Positions 8,521-17,781 of a stretch of 64,000 bases of DNA are shown piece after piece. The DNA is from an uncultured Lachnospiraceae bacterium (GTDB lineage: Bacteria; Bacillota; Clostridia; Lachnospirales; Lachnospiraceae): the NCBI GenBank assembly GCA_934408585.1, contig CAKRVA010000003.1:186001-250000 (forward strand). The letters run 5' to 3'. Position numbers and translations under genes: made by a program. The notes under the pieces were generated by a model. The model saw only the letters and a program-made list of their open reading frames with translations. It did no database searches and was not told the DNA's origin. How positions within the stretch are numbered: the stretch's first letter is position 1; each line of letters begins with the position of its first letter.

Positions 8521-9478
8521 AAATGCTCCGTACGGTCTCTTCCAGTTGGGAAAACTCTTCGATTTCGTTTACCCTTCTGCGAAGTGCCGCAGAATGCGGA
8601 TATCCAATGGTATACCATGCGATGTGTTTACGCATTTCTCTTACAGCAGTGTATTCTCCCTTTTGCAAAAGTTCCATCCGGGCATGACGCAAAATAGTAT
8701 CACATACTTCTTTTCCGGATGGCTTTTCCATAGTTTCGCCGGTTTCAAGGTAGTGAAGAATCTCCCGGAATATCCATGGATTACCGCGAACCGCACGACC
8801 TATCATAATTCCATCGCAACCGGTTTCGGTAAGCAGTCGTCTGGCAGATTCGCCATCCGTCACATCACCATTTCCAATTACCGGGATAGAAACCGCATCC
8901 TTTACCTGTGCAATGATTTCCCAGTCTGCTTTTCCTGCATAGTATTGTTCCCTGGTCCGCCCATGAACTGCCACTGCAGATACACCGCTCTGTTCTGCAA
9001 TTTTTGCAATTTCGACTGCATTTATATGTTCCTCGTCAAATCCCTTCCGGAATTTTACGGTAACCGGCTTTTGAATGGCTTTCACGGTTTTTGAAATAAT
9101 TTCTCCGACCAGCTTGGGATTTTTCATCAAAGCGGAGCCTTCTCCATTGTTTACTACCTTGGGAACCGGGCATCCCATATTGATATCCAGAATATCAAAT
9201 GGCTTTTCTTCAATTCTTTTTGCCATTTCACTGATAATCCCCGGGTCCGAACCAAAAAGCTGTAAGGAAACCGGATGTTCATCGGGATGAATTTCCATCA
9301 GTTCTTCGGTATTTTTATTGTTGTAATAAATTGCTTTGGCACTCACCATTTCCATACATACAAGTCCTGCTCCCTGCTCCGCACAAAGCAAGCGAAATGG
9401 CAGGTCTGTTACTCCTGCCATTGGTGCCAAAATACAATTATTTTGAAGTGTTATGTTTCCGATCTGCATTTTTTTCAT
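8510..9478 (-). CDS. dusB: tRNA-dihydrouridine synthase (DusB/NifR3 type)
   Basis: A 322-residue flavoenzyme that reduces specific uridines in the tRNA D-loop to dihydrouridine using FMN and NADPH. The TIM-barrel FMN site begins with [12 protein letters not shown] (18-29). The catalytic cysteine lies in NMGCPVPKV (Cys103). [17 protein letters not shown] and the phosphate-binding NGDV / [13 protein letters not shown] segments follow. The helical RNA-binding domain forms the C-terminus. The start ATG at 9478 lies inside the end of coaX (41-base overlap), and its stop overlaps the next gene, so expression is likely coupled. Confidence 0.95.
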   Translation of the reverse strand: MKKMQIGNITLQNNCILAPMAGVTDLPFRLLCAEQGAGLVCMEMVSAKAIYYNNKNTEELMEIHPDEHPVSLQLFGSDPGIISEMAKRIEEKPFDILDINMGCPVPKVVNNGEGSALMKNPKLVGEIISKTVKAIQKPVTVKFRKGFDEEHINAVEIAKIAEQSGVSAVAVHGRTREQYYAGKADWEIIAQVKDAVSIPVIGNGDVTDGESARRLLTETGCDGIMIGRAVRGNPWIFREILHYLETGETMEKPSGKEVCDTILRHARMELLQKGEYTAVREMRKHIAWYTIGYPHSAALRRRVNEIEEFSQLEETVRSIFEE

Positions 9479-10229
9479 AAATAATTCGAAGTCCCTCTAA
9501 GGTTAATCCACTGTCATATATCTGAATTTCATCGGTTTCGTCTGCAATAATTCTTCCAAGTCCGCCGGTTGCCACTACCTTCAGGTTTTCATAGCCGGAC
9601 TCTTCACGTACCCGGTTAATAATATATTCGGTCTGTCCAATCTGTCCATAAACAAGTCCTGCCTGCATACTGCTGATGGTTTCCTGTGCAAGGATGGATT
9701 TCGGTTTTTTAATTTCAATCTCAGGAAGTCTTGCGGTATCTTCCCAAAGTGCTTTGGCTGATATCCGGATACCCGGAGCAGTAATACCTGCTGCAAAGCA
9801 GCCATCCTCCGTCACCAGATCATAGGTCGTCGCAGTTCCAAAGTCCAGAACCAGCACCGGACCGCCATATTTTTCATAGGCAGCTACTGCATCCACAATT
9901 CGGTCTGCTCCGATTTCCCTTGGATTTTCCGTAACAATCTTAATACCGGTTTTTACACCCGGTCCGACAATCATTGGTTTCTTGCCTATATATTTGATAA
10001 TTCCTGCTGTCAGGGAGTGCATTACATTTGGAACAACGCTTGCGATAATAATTCCCTCAATTTCTTCCTTTTTAATATCATTTGTATGAAGAAGTTCCCG
10101 CAGACTGATTCCATATTCATCCGATGTTCTGGGCTGCTTGCTCATCATTCGAAACGTTGTCTTTAATTTTTCACCCTGATAAACGCCACAGGTAATGTTG
10201 GTATTTCCTACATCAATTACAAAAAGCAT
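9438..10229 (-). CDS. coaX: type III pantothenate kinase
   Basis: A 263-residue ASKHA-fold kinase that phosphorylates pantothenate in the first step of coenzyme A synthesis. Family marks: the N-terminal phosphate motif IDVGNTN, the pantothenate/monovalent cation region [11 protein letters not shown], and [10 protein letters not shown] near residue 125. CoaX enzymes are insensitive to CoA feedback and need a monovalent cation. I start at the ATG at 10229 ([11 protein letters not shown]) because AAAGGAAATCGCA precedes it; the upstream in-frame extension to 10280 falls within the preceding gene. The 3' end overlaps dusB by 41 bases. Confidence 0.95.
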   Translation of the reverse strand: MLFVIDVGNTNITCGVYQGEKLKTTFRMMSKQPRTSDEYGISLRELLHTNDIKKEEIEGIIIASVVPNVMHSLTAGIIKYIGKKPMIVGPGVKTGIKIVTENPREIGADRIVDAVAAYEKYGGPVLVLDFGTATTYDLVTEDGCFAAGITAPGIRISAKALWEDTARLPEIEIKKPKSILAQETISSMQAGLVYGQIGQTEYIINRVREESGYENLKVVATGGLGRIIADETDEIQIYDSGLTLEGLRIIYEKNADRKHNTSK

Positions 10230-10242
10230 TGCGATTTCCTTT

Positions 10243-10626
10243 CTACTCTTCCTGCTCCTCTTCCTCGGCAAGCAGCTCACTCATATCTTCATGAAGTATT
10301 ACCGCCTTATAGTACAGGCTCAGTGATTCAAAAAGCTCCTGACGTTTGCGACGGACTTCACTGATTAAAAGACCGCTTCCAATATCATCATACAGGTAAT
10401 CTTCCGGTGCATATTCCGTACGCATGGTAACGTTGCCCTCGGGTTCAAATTCGATTGTAAAAATACCACCGATTTCTTCTGTAAAAAGAACACAGATAAT
10501 ATGCAGTTCTTCCTTTATTGACTCCGGGATTCCCTGAAATTTTTCATTAAAATAATATTTTTTATCGTATGCATTAGCACCGCATAATACAACATTTTCT
10601 GATGTTGATTTTTGTTCTTCAGACAT
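10243..10626 (-). CDS. small conserved acidic protein (probably DUF6145 family)
   Basis: A 127-residue acidic protein with a C-terminal run of glutamates ([10 protein letters not shown]). It has no signal peptide or membrane span. I recall similar proteins annotated as DUF6145 in Lachnospiraceae, found between biotin ligase and pantothenate kinase genes; that name is from memory. A central segment [24 protein letters not shown] suggests paired beta strands. The ATG overlaps the birA stop by 8 bases, and coaX begins 13 bases after its own stop, so it is a fixed operon member. Function unknown; the position suggests a link to cofactor metabolism, but nothing in the sequence proves it. Confidence 0.85.
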   Translation of the reverse strand: MSEEQKSTSENVVLCGANAYDKKYYFNEKFQGIPESIKEELHIICVLFTEEIGGIFTIEFEPEGNVTMRTEYAPEDYLYDDIGSGLLISEVRRKRQELFESLSLYYKAVILHEDMSELLAEEEEQEE

Positions 10627-11371
10627 ATTCGTATAATCCTCTCACGGATACCTCTCCTGCATAAACAGGAATCACCGTATCCTCCTTTGTTTTTACCAAA
10701 AGCTGGCCCTGGTTGTCAATACCCAATGCCACACCCTGAAACTCTCCCTTCGGATCAAGAACACGCACCTGCTGGTTCTTATTAAGCAGATATTTTTCGT
10801 AATCCTCTTTCAAAAAACCGAGATTCTGATGCTGTAAAAAAAGTTCGTAGTGTTCTACAAAGCATTTCAATATTTCATCCCGCAGCAAATCAATGTCCGT
10901 CTTTTCTTTGACTTCCATCCAGAGGGAGGTTGCCTTATCCTCCAATTCCGCCGGAAAATACTGTTCACTTACATTGATTCCCACACCACAGACAAGTGCG
11001 TACGCACCATCGTCCAACAGGGAAACCTCGGTCAGAATTCCGACAAGCTTTTTCTTATGATAAACAAGGTCATTGGGCCACTTAATTCCACAGGTCAATC
11101 CTGTCACCTTGTGAATTCCTTCCACGCAGGAAAGTGCCATAATCAGTGTCATCATAGAGGATGTTTCCAATGGTATCTGTGGGCGGAGCAGTAAGCTCAT
11201 ATACAAATTAGAACCGGCAGGAGAATTCCAGGCTCTTCCTCTTCTTCCCCTGCCGCTTATCTGGCTTTCTGCCTGCACCAGTGTTCCCTCCGGCGCATTA
11301 TTTTTTATTCTTCGAATTACTTCCAAATTGGTTGAATCAATTTCTCCAAATTTGTGAATCTGAATTTCCAT
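10619..11371 (-). CDS. birA: biotin--[acetyl-CoA-carboxylase] ligase, without DNA-binding domain
   Basis: A 250-residue biotin protein ligase that makes biotinyl-5'-AMP and attaches biotin to a lysine of carrier proteins such as AccB. The catalytic motif GRGRRGRAW is near residues 40-48, followed by SPAGSNLYMSLLLRP and CGIKWPNDLVYHKKKLVGIL. A small C-terminal beta domain includes VALGIDNQGQLLVK. Unlike E. coli BirA it starts directly with the catalytic domain and has no helix-turn-helix, so it should not act as a repressor. It follows argF by 34 bases and overlaps the next gene by 8 bases. Confidence 0.94.
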   Translation of the reverse strand: MEIQIHKFGEIDSTNLEVIRRIKNNAPEGTLVQAESQISGRGRRGRAWNSPAGSNLYMSLLLRPQIPLETSSMMTLIMALSCVEGIHKVTGLTCGIKWPNDLVYHKKKLVGILTEVSLLDDGAYALVCGVGINVSEQYFPAELEDKATSLWMEVKEKTDIDLLRDEILKCFVEHYELFLQHQNLGFLKEDYEKYLLNKNQQVRVLDPKGEFQGVALGIDNQGQLLVKTKEDTVIPVYAGEVSVRGLYEYV

Positions 11372-11405
11372 TCATCTCATCCATTCTTTTTGCAGTTACA
11401 TTACT

Positions 11406-12392
11406 CTAAAGTGTTGCTGCCATAACTGCTTTGATTGTATGCATTCTGTTTTCTGCTTCGTCAAAAACTACTGACTGTGCCGATTCGAATACTTCATCCG
11501 TAACTTCCATTTCCTTAAGACCAAATTTCTCGCCGATTTCTTTTCCGGTGGTGGTCTTCAAATCATGGAATGCCGGTAAGCAATGCATGAAAATTGCCTG
11601 TGAACCCGCGTTTTCCATTACTGCACGATTTACCTGATAAGGACTCAAAGAACGGATTCTTTCATCCCATACACTATAAGGTTCACCCATGGACACCCAG
11701 ACATCCGTATAAATGACATCTGCACCTTTGGTTCCCTCTGTAACATCTTCCGTAAGGGTAATGGTTGCTCCTGTCTTAGATGCAATTTCACGACAGGTTG
11801 CTACCAAATCTGCATCCGGGAAATAACTCTTTGTGGTGCATGCTGTAAAGTGCATTCCAAGCTTAGCACAAACTACCATCAGGGAATTTCCCATATTGTA
11901 ACGGGCATCACCCATATAGGTCAGTTTCACTCCCTTAATTCTTCCAAGCTTTTCTTTGATTGTCAGAACATCTGCGAGCATCTGCGTTGGATGGAATTCA
12001 TTCGTCAATCCGTTCCATACCGGTACTCCCGAATATTTTGCAAGGTCCTCCACGATTTCCTGCTCATATCCACGGTATTCAATTCCATCGAACATTCTTC
12101 CAAGAACTCTTGCAGTATCTGCAATACTTTCTTTCTTTCCAATCTGAGAGCCTGACGGGTCAAGATAAGTAACTTCCATTCCCAGATCATGGGCAGCTAC
12201 TTCAAACGAACATCTGGTACGGGTACTTGTTTTTTCAAAAATCAAAACAACATTCTTTCCCTGATGCATTTCCTTCGTAAGAATTCCTTTTTTCTTTTTT
12301 TCCTTTAATTCTGCTGCCAAATCCACCAGATAAAGAATTTCTTCCGGTGTATAATCAAGCAGTTTTAAAAAGCTTCTGCCCTTTAAATCCAT
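11406..12392 (-). CDS. argF: ornithine carbamoyltransferase
   Basis: A 328-residue transcarbamoylase that converts ornithine and carbamoyl phosphate to citrulline. The carbamoyl-phosphate motif STRTRCSFE is near residues 55-63. Further marks are [12 protein letters not shown], the ornithine-side HPTQMLAD, and the C-terminal HCLPAFHD loop with the catalytic cysteine. It could serve arginine synthesis or, if an arginine deiminase exists elsewhere, catabolism; no other arg genes are in the window. It lies between the SPFH gene (33 bases upstream) and birA (34 bases downstream), with no terminator in either gap. Confidence 0.96.
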   Translation of the reverse strand: MDLKGRSFLKLLDYTPEEILYLVDLAAELKEKKKKGILTKEMHQGKNVVLIFEKTSTRTRCSFEVAAHDLGMEVTYLDPSGSQIGKKESIADTARVLGRMFDGIEYRGYEQEIVEDLAKYSGVPVWNGLTNEFHPTQMLADVLTIKEKLGRIKGVKLTYMGDARYNMGNSLMVVCAKLGMHFTACTTKSYFPDADLVATCREIASKTGATITLTEDVTEGTKGADVIYTDVWVSMGEPYSVWDERIRSLSPYQVNRAVMENAGSQAIFMHCLPAFHDLKTTTGKEIGEKFGLKEMEVTDEVFESAQSVVFDEAENRMHTIKAVMAATL

Positions 12393-12425
12393 GTCACACT
12401 CTCCCTGCTCATTCGTAATTCCTTT

Positions 12426-13364
12426 TTATTTTGTCTGGTCTGTTGCAACTTCCTTTATGGAACTTACCAAACCTGCAATCCCCTGAATTTCAGAAGGTAT
12501 AATAATTTTGGTTGCCTGACCGTCTGCCGCCTTTTCAAAGGCTTCCAGACTCTTAATCCGAAGTACCGCCTCATCGGCTCCTGCTTCACGAATCATACGG
12601 ATTCCGTCTGCCTTTGCCTGCTGCACTTTCAGAATTGCTTCTGCTTCACCTTCGGCTTCACGAATCATTTTTTCTTTTTCTGCTTCTGCACGAAGAATCG
12701 CTGCCTGCTTATCTGCTTCTGCTTCAAGAATTGCCGCCTCGCGCTTTCCTTCTGCAATGGTAATGCTTGCTTTCTTTTCACCTTCAGCTCTGGTAACGGC
12801 TTCTCTTCGTTCACGCTCTGCCTTCATCTGGCGTTCCATAGCATTCTGAATTTCTGCCGGCGGAATAATGTTCTTTAATTCCACACGGTTTACTTTAATT
12901 CCCCATGGGTCCGTTGCTTCATCCAGACAAGCTCTCATCTTTGTATTGATGGTCTCTCTGGAGGTAAGCGTCTGATCCAACTCCAATTCACCAATAATAT
13001 TTCTCAATGTAGTTGCTGTGAGGTTTTCGATTGCCATAATTGGATTTTCTACCCCATAAGCAAACAGCTTTGGATCGGTAATCTGGAAAAATACAACCGT
13101 ATCAATCCGCATTGTAACATTATCTTTTGTAATTACCGGCTGTGGTGCAAAATCAACCACCTGCTCCTTCAGGTTGATTTTTTTCGCAATTTTATCAAAT
13201 ACCGGCAGCTTGATATGAAAACCAACTGACCATGTTGCCTGATAGGCTCCCAGACGTTCTACAATAAACGCATAAGCCTGTGGTACAATCTTAATACTGG
13301 ACGCAACCAGCATTAACACGAGGATTAATATAATCACAAAAACAAGTCCTAATACTCCACCCAT
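12426..13364 (-). CDS. SPFH/Band 7 membrane protein (paraslipin / QmcA-like)
   Basis: A 312-residue protein with one N-terminal membrane segment (about 3-23) and a SPFH domain (about 25-190). A long alanine/glutamate-rich coiled coil follows (about 190-270), with repeats such as AEGKREAAILEAEADKQAA. Proteins of this type oligomerise at membranes and organise microdomains or modulate proteases. The NfeD-like gene directly upstream (16-base gap) is the usual partner, so the pair forms a classic NfeD-slipin module. No protease domain is present in either protein. Confidence 0.92.
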   Translation of the reverse strand: MGGVLGLVFVIILILVLMLVASSIKIVPQAYAFIVERLGAYQATWSVGFHIKLPVFDKIAKKINLKEQVVDFAPQPVITKDNVTMRIDTVVFFQITDPKLFAYGVENPIMAIENLTATTLRNIIGELELDQTLTSRETINTKMRACLDEATDPWGIKVNRVELKNIIPPAEIQNAMERQMKAERERREAVTRAEGEKKASITIAEGKREAAILEAEADKQAAILRAEAEKEKMIREAEGEAEAILKVQQAKADGIRMIREAGADEAVLRIKSLEAFEKAADGQATKIIIPSEIQGIAGLVSSIKEVATDQTK

Positions 13365-13380
13365 CTTTTTCTCCTTCTCA

Positions 13381-13815
13381 CTACATCTGTTTTTCTTCTA
13401 CAATCAGCTTTACGCCACTGACGCTTCGGACAATTACAACACTGCCGACCGGAAGTGTAACATCATCCTGAACACATCTTGCACTCCATTCCTGACCGCC
13501 TACCGTCACCTGCCCGATTCCCTGCAGGTTATTGATTTCACTGATTGCAATTGCCTGCTTTCCAATCAGACTCTCGACATTTGTTTTTACACGGTCTTTA
13601 TTAAAATATTTAACTGCAATAGGGCGCGTAAAAAACAACAGAACACAGGACACCACAAGAAATACCACAATCTGAAGCCAGGTTGCACCTCCAAGTGCTG
13701 CTACAATTGCTGCTACCAATGCCCCACCGGCAAACCAGATTGTTGTCAGTCCCAATGTAAAAATTTCAATTGCAACTAATAATACTAATACAATTAACCA
13801 GATTGTTGTCGTCAT
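13381..13815 (-). CDS. NfeD-like membrane protein
   Basis: A 144-residue short-form NfeD protein. Two or three hydrophobic segments occupy about residues 3-70, and a soluble OB-fold covers about 80-144 (IGKQAIAISEINNLQGIGQV, then EWSARCVQD). Short NfeD proteins pair with SPFH proteins at the membrane, and the slipin gene lies directly downstream. The ATG at 13815 is preceded by GAGAGGGAAAAAG. A small hairpin (13829-13847) sits just before this ribosome site. Confidence 0.9.
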   Translation of the reverse strand: MTTTIWLIVLVLLVAIEIFTLGLTTIWFAGGALVAAIVAALGGATWLQIVVFLVVSCVLLFFTRPIAVKYFNKDRVKTNVESLIGKQAIAISEINNLQGIGQVTVGGQEWSARCVQDDVTLPVGSVVIVRSVSGVKLIVEEKQM

Positions 13816-13828
13816 CTTTTTCCCTCTC

Positions 13829-13847
13829 GCTTCTTTGCGAAAGAAGC
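13829..13847 (-). other. short perfect hairpin just upstream of the nfeD-like ribosome site
   Basis: GCTTCTTT and AAAGAAGC form an 8-bp stem with a 3-base loop between the cell wall hydrolase stop and the nfeD-like start. No U-tract follows on either strand, so it is unlikely to be a terminator. It may adjust mRNA processing or translation. Confidence 0.5.
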
Positions 13848-13856
13848 TTTACACAA

Positions 13857-14936
13857 TTACCAGAATACATGGTCACCGATTACATAACCATCATGTCTTC
13901 CGGCTCTACGGAAATACGTTGCTCCACCTACGGATGTTTCTCCGTTAATTGCCGCCTGCGCTGCCTGCAGACACGCGTCCGGAATGTTTCCTTCATAAAC
14001 ACGTGCTACTTTTCCGGACATGGCAGGTGTAAACTGACCGGAGGAATAAATTACACCATGAATGGTCGCCGGATAAGCTGGATTCTTAACACGGTTCATA
14101 ACAACTGCACCAACTCCCAGCATACCTTCGTATGGCTGATTTCCTGCTTCACAATAAATCAAAGCACCCAACAGGCGGACTTCATCCGCATCTGCCGGAA
14201 CTGCACCACGGTTTGCCGTGCGCTTCGACTCGGCAATTGCCCGTTCTCTGGCACGAACCACCTCAATGGTTTCTCCTTCATCAATATGAAAATTGATGTT
14301 AATATATTCCGTTCTTACATAGCCAATATCTCCGCCATAGTCGATACTGACCCAATCATCATCCACGATGTCTATAAAATCCACGGCATCATCTTTTGCA
14401 AGATAGCAGATGGTTTCTGCTTCATCATTCGGTTCCACTCTAACACGTACTGCTTCCGAATCCAATGTGACAATCCAATTTCCTACATCCTGTGCCATTG
14501 CTTCCGCTTCTTCGCCAAAAACAAGGTACTCATCCTTCGCCCAGCCAATAACATTTCCGGATTTGATTTTCGTCCATCCGTTTTCCTGTTCCAAAATAGT
14601 TCCTCCACAGTCCTTGTAGAGAAATCCTACCTTTTCGGAATTTTCATTCGCCTGGGAGCGAATGTTTAAGGCATTCTTTACATTTGCCATGGCAAGCTCT
14701 TTTGCCATACGTTTCTGTTCCGCCTCAAACTTCTGATAAATATTCAATTCTTCCTGTTCTTTTACGGGCTCTTCTACGGTAAAGTCACTTGGGTCTAAAA
14801 CAGCAGCCACTCCGGAACTCAAGAAGTTATGACCTTCTTTTTCTCCGGCTTGAACGGTTATTTCCTCTGTCAGTAAAATGCCAATGCATCCACATATCCC
14901 TGCAAGGCAAACCAACAGCCTATTTCTCCGGTTCAT
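13857..14936 (-). CDS. SleB-like cell wall hydrolase with SH3 repeats
   Basis: A 359-residue secreted protein. An N-terminal signal or anchor segment spans about residues 7-25 (LLVCLAGICGCIGILL). Two bacterial SH3-like domains follow (about 85-140 and 150-215), which should bind peptidoglycan. The C-terminal Hydrolase_2 domain (about 245-359) has the family signature LLGALIYCEAGNQPYEGMLG, with the catalytic glutamate in YCEAG, and AVVMNRV. SleB-type enzymes are lytic transglycosylases of spore cortex in sporeformers; related enzymes act in vegetative growth, so the stage of action is open. Its own promoter (TTGACA-17-TAATAT) overlaps the end of proC. Confidence 0.9.
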   Translation of the reverse strand: MNRRNRLLVCLAGICGCIGILLTEEITVQAGEKEGHNFLSSGVAAVLDPSDFTVEEPVKEQEELNIYQKFEAEQKRMAKELAMANVKNALNIRSQANENSEKVGFLYKDCGGTILEQENGWTKIKSGNVIGWAKDEYLVFGEEAEAMAQDVGNWIVTLDSEAVRVRVEPNDEAETICYLAKDDAVDFIDIVDDDWVSIDYGGDIGYVRTEYININFHIDEGETIEVVRARERAIAESKRTANRGAVPADADEVRLLGALIYCEAGNQPYEGMLGVGAVVMNRVKNPAYPATIHGVIYSSGQFTPAMSGKVARVYEGNIPDACLQAAQAAINGETSVGGATYFRRAGRHDGYVIGDHVFW

Positions 14937-14993
14937 TATGGTTCCTCCAAAGATTTTAAAATGTTACAAGTTTATTACACAAATATGTGGATA

Positions 14994-15022
14994 ATATTAA
15001 CAAATGGTCTAATTTTTGTCAA
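14994..15022 (-). promoter_or_regulatory. promoter of the cell wall hydrolase gene
   Basis: On the minus strand a perfect -35 TTGACA (15022-15017), a 17-base spacer and TAATAT (14999-14994). The -35 lies within the last codons of proC, so this promoter starts a new transcript that may continue into nfeD, the SPFH gene, argF and birA. Confidence 0.7.
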
Positions 15023-15821
15023 GTTTTCGTGATTTTTCCACGCATGCCTCTACTGCATTCATAACACTGCTGCGGAATCCCATGTCCTCTAAGACCTGTA
15101 CCGCATCAATGGTTGTACCTCCCGGAGAGCATACCATATCCTTCAATTCTCCCGGATGTTTTCCGGTTTCCAGTGCAAGTGCCGCACTGCCCATGACCGA
15201 CTGTGCCGCAAACCGGTATGCCTGTGCTCTTGGCATTCCAGCCTTTACGGCTCCGTCTGCCAATGCCTCCAAAAACAAAAATACATATGCCGGGGAGCTT
15301 CCGCTGACACCTACTACTGCATCCATCAGTTTTTCCGGAACCTCTTCCGCCAATCCAAAGCTTCCAAGAAGTGTCAGGCATTGCTCCATTTCTGTCTTCG
15401 TAACTGCCTCATTGCAGCATACGCCGGTACATCCCATTCCTACGAGTGCCGGTGTATTCGGCATGCAACGCACAATTTTCTTTTTCCCGCCAAACAGCTT
15501 TTCCAGTTTTTCAATGGATACTCCGGCTGCAATACTGACAATAACGGTATGTTCTTTTACGGCATCTTTTATTTCTGCAACCACTTCGGGAAGAATCTGT
15601 GGCTTAACGGCAAGAATCAAAACGTCTGCATAAGCTGCCACCTGTTTATTATCCTCTGCTAAGAGAATCCCCCATTTTTCCTTTGCATATTCTCTGGAAG
15701 CGGAACTTTTTGCACTTCCCATAATTTCATCCGGTGTTGCAGCTCCTTTTGCCAGAATTCCACCAATCATGGCCTTTGCCATATTTCCAAGTCCGATAAA
15801 TCCAAGCTTCATCTCATTCAT
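15009..15821 (-). CDS. proC: pyrroline-5-carboxylate reductase
   Basis: A 270-residue enzyme catalysing the last step of proline synthesis, NAD(P)H reduction of pyrroline-5-carboxylate. The Rossmann motif GFIGLGNMAKAMIGG is at the N-terminus. LAVKPQILPEV and RCMPNTPALVGMG lie in the middle. The C-terminal dimerisation domain holds GSSPAYVFLFLEAL and the signature DMVCSPGGTTIDAVQVLE. The first ATG (15821) overlaps the previous stop as ATGA; an ATG three codons later (15812) is better spaced from AAAGGA. Either way, translation is coupled to the methyltransferase gene. Confidence 0.96.
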   Translation of the reverse strand: MNEMKLGFIGLGNMAKAMIGGILAKGAATPDEIMGSAKSSASREYAKEKWGILLAEDNKQVAAYADVLILAVKPQILPEVVAEIKDAVKEHTVIVSIAAGVSIEKLEKLFGGKKKIVRCMPNTPALVGMGCTGVCCNEAVTKTEMEQCLTLLGSFGLAEEVPEKLMDAVVGVSGSSPAYVFLFLEALADGAVKAGMPRAQAYRFAAQSVMGSAALALETGKHPGELKDMVCSPGGTTIDAVQVLEDMGFRSSVMNAVEACVEKSRKLDKN

Positions 15822-16654
15822 CCTTTCTGCATATCTGCTTCATACATTAACAGTGCTGCTGCCACTGCCGCATTTAACGATTCCAGTTTTCCCTGCATCG
15901 GAATCTTAATGTAGCGGTCCGCCAACGCTGCTGTTTCCTCACGGAGTCCATTTCCTTCATTTCCAATCAAAAATGCGCTTCCGGTCTGATAGGATATCTC
16001 CCGGTAATTCTGTTCACCCTTCAGATGTGCCGCATATACAGACACTCCGGATTGCTTCAATAGTGCAATTGCTTCAGGAAGATGCTCTATGTACATAAAC
16101 GGCACCCGGTAAAGAGAGCCCATCGTCGCACGAATGGTCTTCGGATTGTAAATGTCAACCGTTCCTTTGCTCATCAATACTGCCGTTGCGCCGGCTCCCT
16201 CTGCGGTACGAATCATCGTTCCCAGATTCCCCGGGTCCTGAATATCCTCAAGCACCAGAAAAAGCGGTGCTTTCTCGCTTTTCTTCGCAAGCAGTTCCGG
16301 CAGGGAATATTTCATTTCTTCCATAATAAAGAAAATCCCCTGTGGCGTCTGGGTATCCGAAAGCTTTCGGAAAACCTCCTGAGAAACCTGTTCCACAGAA
16401 ATTCCTTCCTGCATGCACTCCTGTATCTTCTGAAAAAGTTGTCCAAATTTGTCAAAAGGAGCCTTATCAAAAGACTCCTCCATCTGCTGCCAGATATCCT
16501 CACGGCAATATATCTCTTTTATCATCTGCAACGGAGCTTCTTCAAACATTTTAAATCCTTCTGCCACAAACAAACCCTCCTGATTCCGAAGGCTGCGCTT
16601 CTCTCGTAGCTGTATGGCATGCTTGATTCGTCCGTTCGTCAAACTCGTAATCAT
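15818..16654 (-). CDS. TrmH/SpoU-family RNA 2'-O-methyltransferase
   Basis: A 278-residue SPOUT methyltransferase with the knotted SAM-binding fold. An N-terminal substrate-binding domain (about 1-110) begins ITSLTNGRIKHAIQLREKRS. The catalytic domain has the three motifs: LEDIQDPGNLGTMIRTAEGAG, FLIGNEGNGL, and IPMQGKLESLNAAVAAALLMYE near the C-terminus. It modifies rRNA or tRNA, resembling YsgA/RlmB-type enzymes, but the target nucleotide cannot be read from sequence. It overlaps proC by 4 bases (ATGA) and follows pfkA by about 95 bases. Confidence 0.92.
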   Translation of the reverse strand: MITSLTNGRIKHAIQLREKRSLRNQEGLFVAEGFKMFEEAPLQMIKEIYCREDIWQQMEESFDKAPFDKFGQLFQKIQECMQEGISVEQVSQEVFRKLSDTQTPQGIFFIMEEMKYSLPELLAKKSEKAPLFLVLEDIQDPGNLGTMIRTAEGAGATAVLMSKGTVDIYNPKTIRATMGSLYRVPFMYIEHLPEAIALLKQSGVSVYAAHLKGEQNYREISYQTGSAFLIGNEGNGLREETAALADRYIKIPMQGKLESLNAAVAAALLMYEADMQKG

Positions 16655-16748
16655 ACACGAACCTTTCTGTCCCTAATCGTAAACCATATCTTGAATATCA
16701 ACTGTATATACCAGATTTCTATATGTCCGGAAGTCCAAATTCATCCTG

Positions 16749-17723
16749 TTATTGTGACAGCAATCTGCTGACCTCATACTGATACTCCGGAATCTCCTTC
16801 TGCATACTCAAAGCTTCCTCAATATCAAAATCCATAAACTCTCCATGCTTATAACCAACGACACGGTTCGTCTTTCCCTGGCAAAGGATGTCTGCCGCAT
16901 ATGCGCCCATGATGGATGCATAAAAACGGTCCTTACAGGTCGGGGAACCACCACGCTGCATGTAACCAAGAATTGTTGCTCTTGTTTCCATACCGGTAGC
17001 TGCTTCAATACGACGTGCCATGGAAGTTGAATGTCCAATTCCTTCTGCATTAATAATAATATGGTGCTTCTTACCACGCTTACGGCTGTTAATAATATTA
17101 TTTACAAGTGCCTGCTCATTGTAATCGTATTTTTCGGGCAGCAAAATGTCTTCTGCTCCATTGGCAACACCACACCAAAGTGCAATATATCCGGCATTTC
17201 TTCCCATTACTTCGATAATACTGCATCTTTCATGAGAGGAGGAAGTATCACGTACCTTATCAATCGCCTGCATGGCGGTATTGATTGCAGTATCAAAGCC
17301 AATGGTATAATCGGTACACGCAATATCCAAATCGATGGTTCCAGGAATCCCTACAGTATTGATTCCATGTCTGGAAAGAGCCTGCGCGCCTCGATAGGAA
17401 CCGTCACCGCCGATAACTACCAATCCGTCAATTTCATGCTTACGGCAGATTTCTGCTGCTTCTGCCTGCACTTCTTCTTGTTTGAACTCCAGACATCTTG
17501 CAGTACCGAGAATTGTTCCTCCACGCTGTATCGTATCGGATACATCCTTTTTCTCCATCTCTGCGATTTCTTCGTTCAACAAGCCCTGATATCCTTTATA
17601 AATTCCCTTTACACGCACTCCATTTCCAATTGCCTTACGAACAACTGCACGAATGGCAGCATTCATTCCGGGTGCATCCCCGCCGCTGGTAAGTACGCCA
17701 ATGGTCTTAATTTGTTTTGCCAT
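16749..17723 (-). CDS. pfkA: ATP-dependent 6-phosphofructokinase
   Basis: A 324-residue bacterial PFK of normal length, catalysing phosphorylation of fructose 6-phosphate in glycolysis. ATP-binding GVLTSGGDAPGMNAAIR and GGDGSYRGA are present; the GGDGS form fits ATP rather than pyrophosphate use. The catalytic loop is PGTIDLDIACTDYTIGFDTA (in place of the more usual PGTIDND). EVMGRNAGYIAL binds substrate. It lies 58 bases after dnaE on the same strand; dnaE-pfkA adjacency is common in Firmicutes. Confidence 0.95.
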   Translation of the reverse strand: MAKQIKTIGVLTSGGDAPGMNAAIRAVVRKAIGNGVRVKGIYKGYQGLLNEEIAEMEKKDVSDTIQRGGTILGTARCLEFKQEEVQAEAAEICRKHEIDGLVVIGGDGSYRGAQALSRHGINTVGIPGTIDLDIACTDYTIGFDTAINTAMQAIDKVRDTSSSHERCSIIEVMGRNAGYIALWCGVANGAEDILLPEKYDYNEQALVNNIINSRKRGKKHHIIINAEGIGHSTSMARRIEAATGMETRATILGYMQRGGSPTCKDRFYASIMGAYAADILCQGKTNRVVGYKHGEFMDFDIEEALSMQKEIPEYQYEVSRLLSQ

Positions 17724-17781
17724 TTCTTCTGTTATCCTTTCTAAAAAGCTGCTCTCATTTTACCCTCTTTTATAGCGGTTT

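Noticed and set aside
13829..13847. Terminator between the cell wall hydrolase and nfeD-like genes
   Set aside because: The stem is perfect but purine-rich sequence, not a U-tract, follows on the minus strand; listed only as a hairpin.
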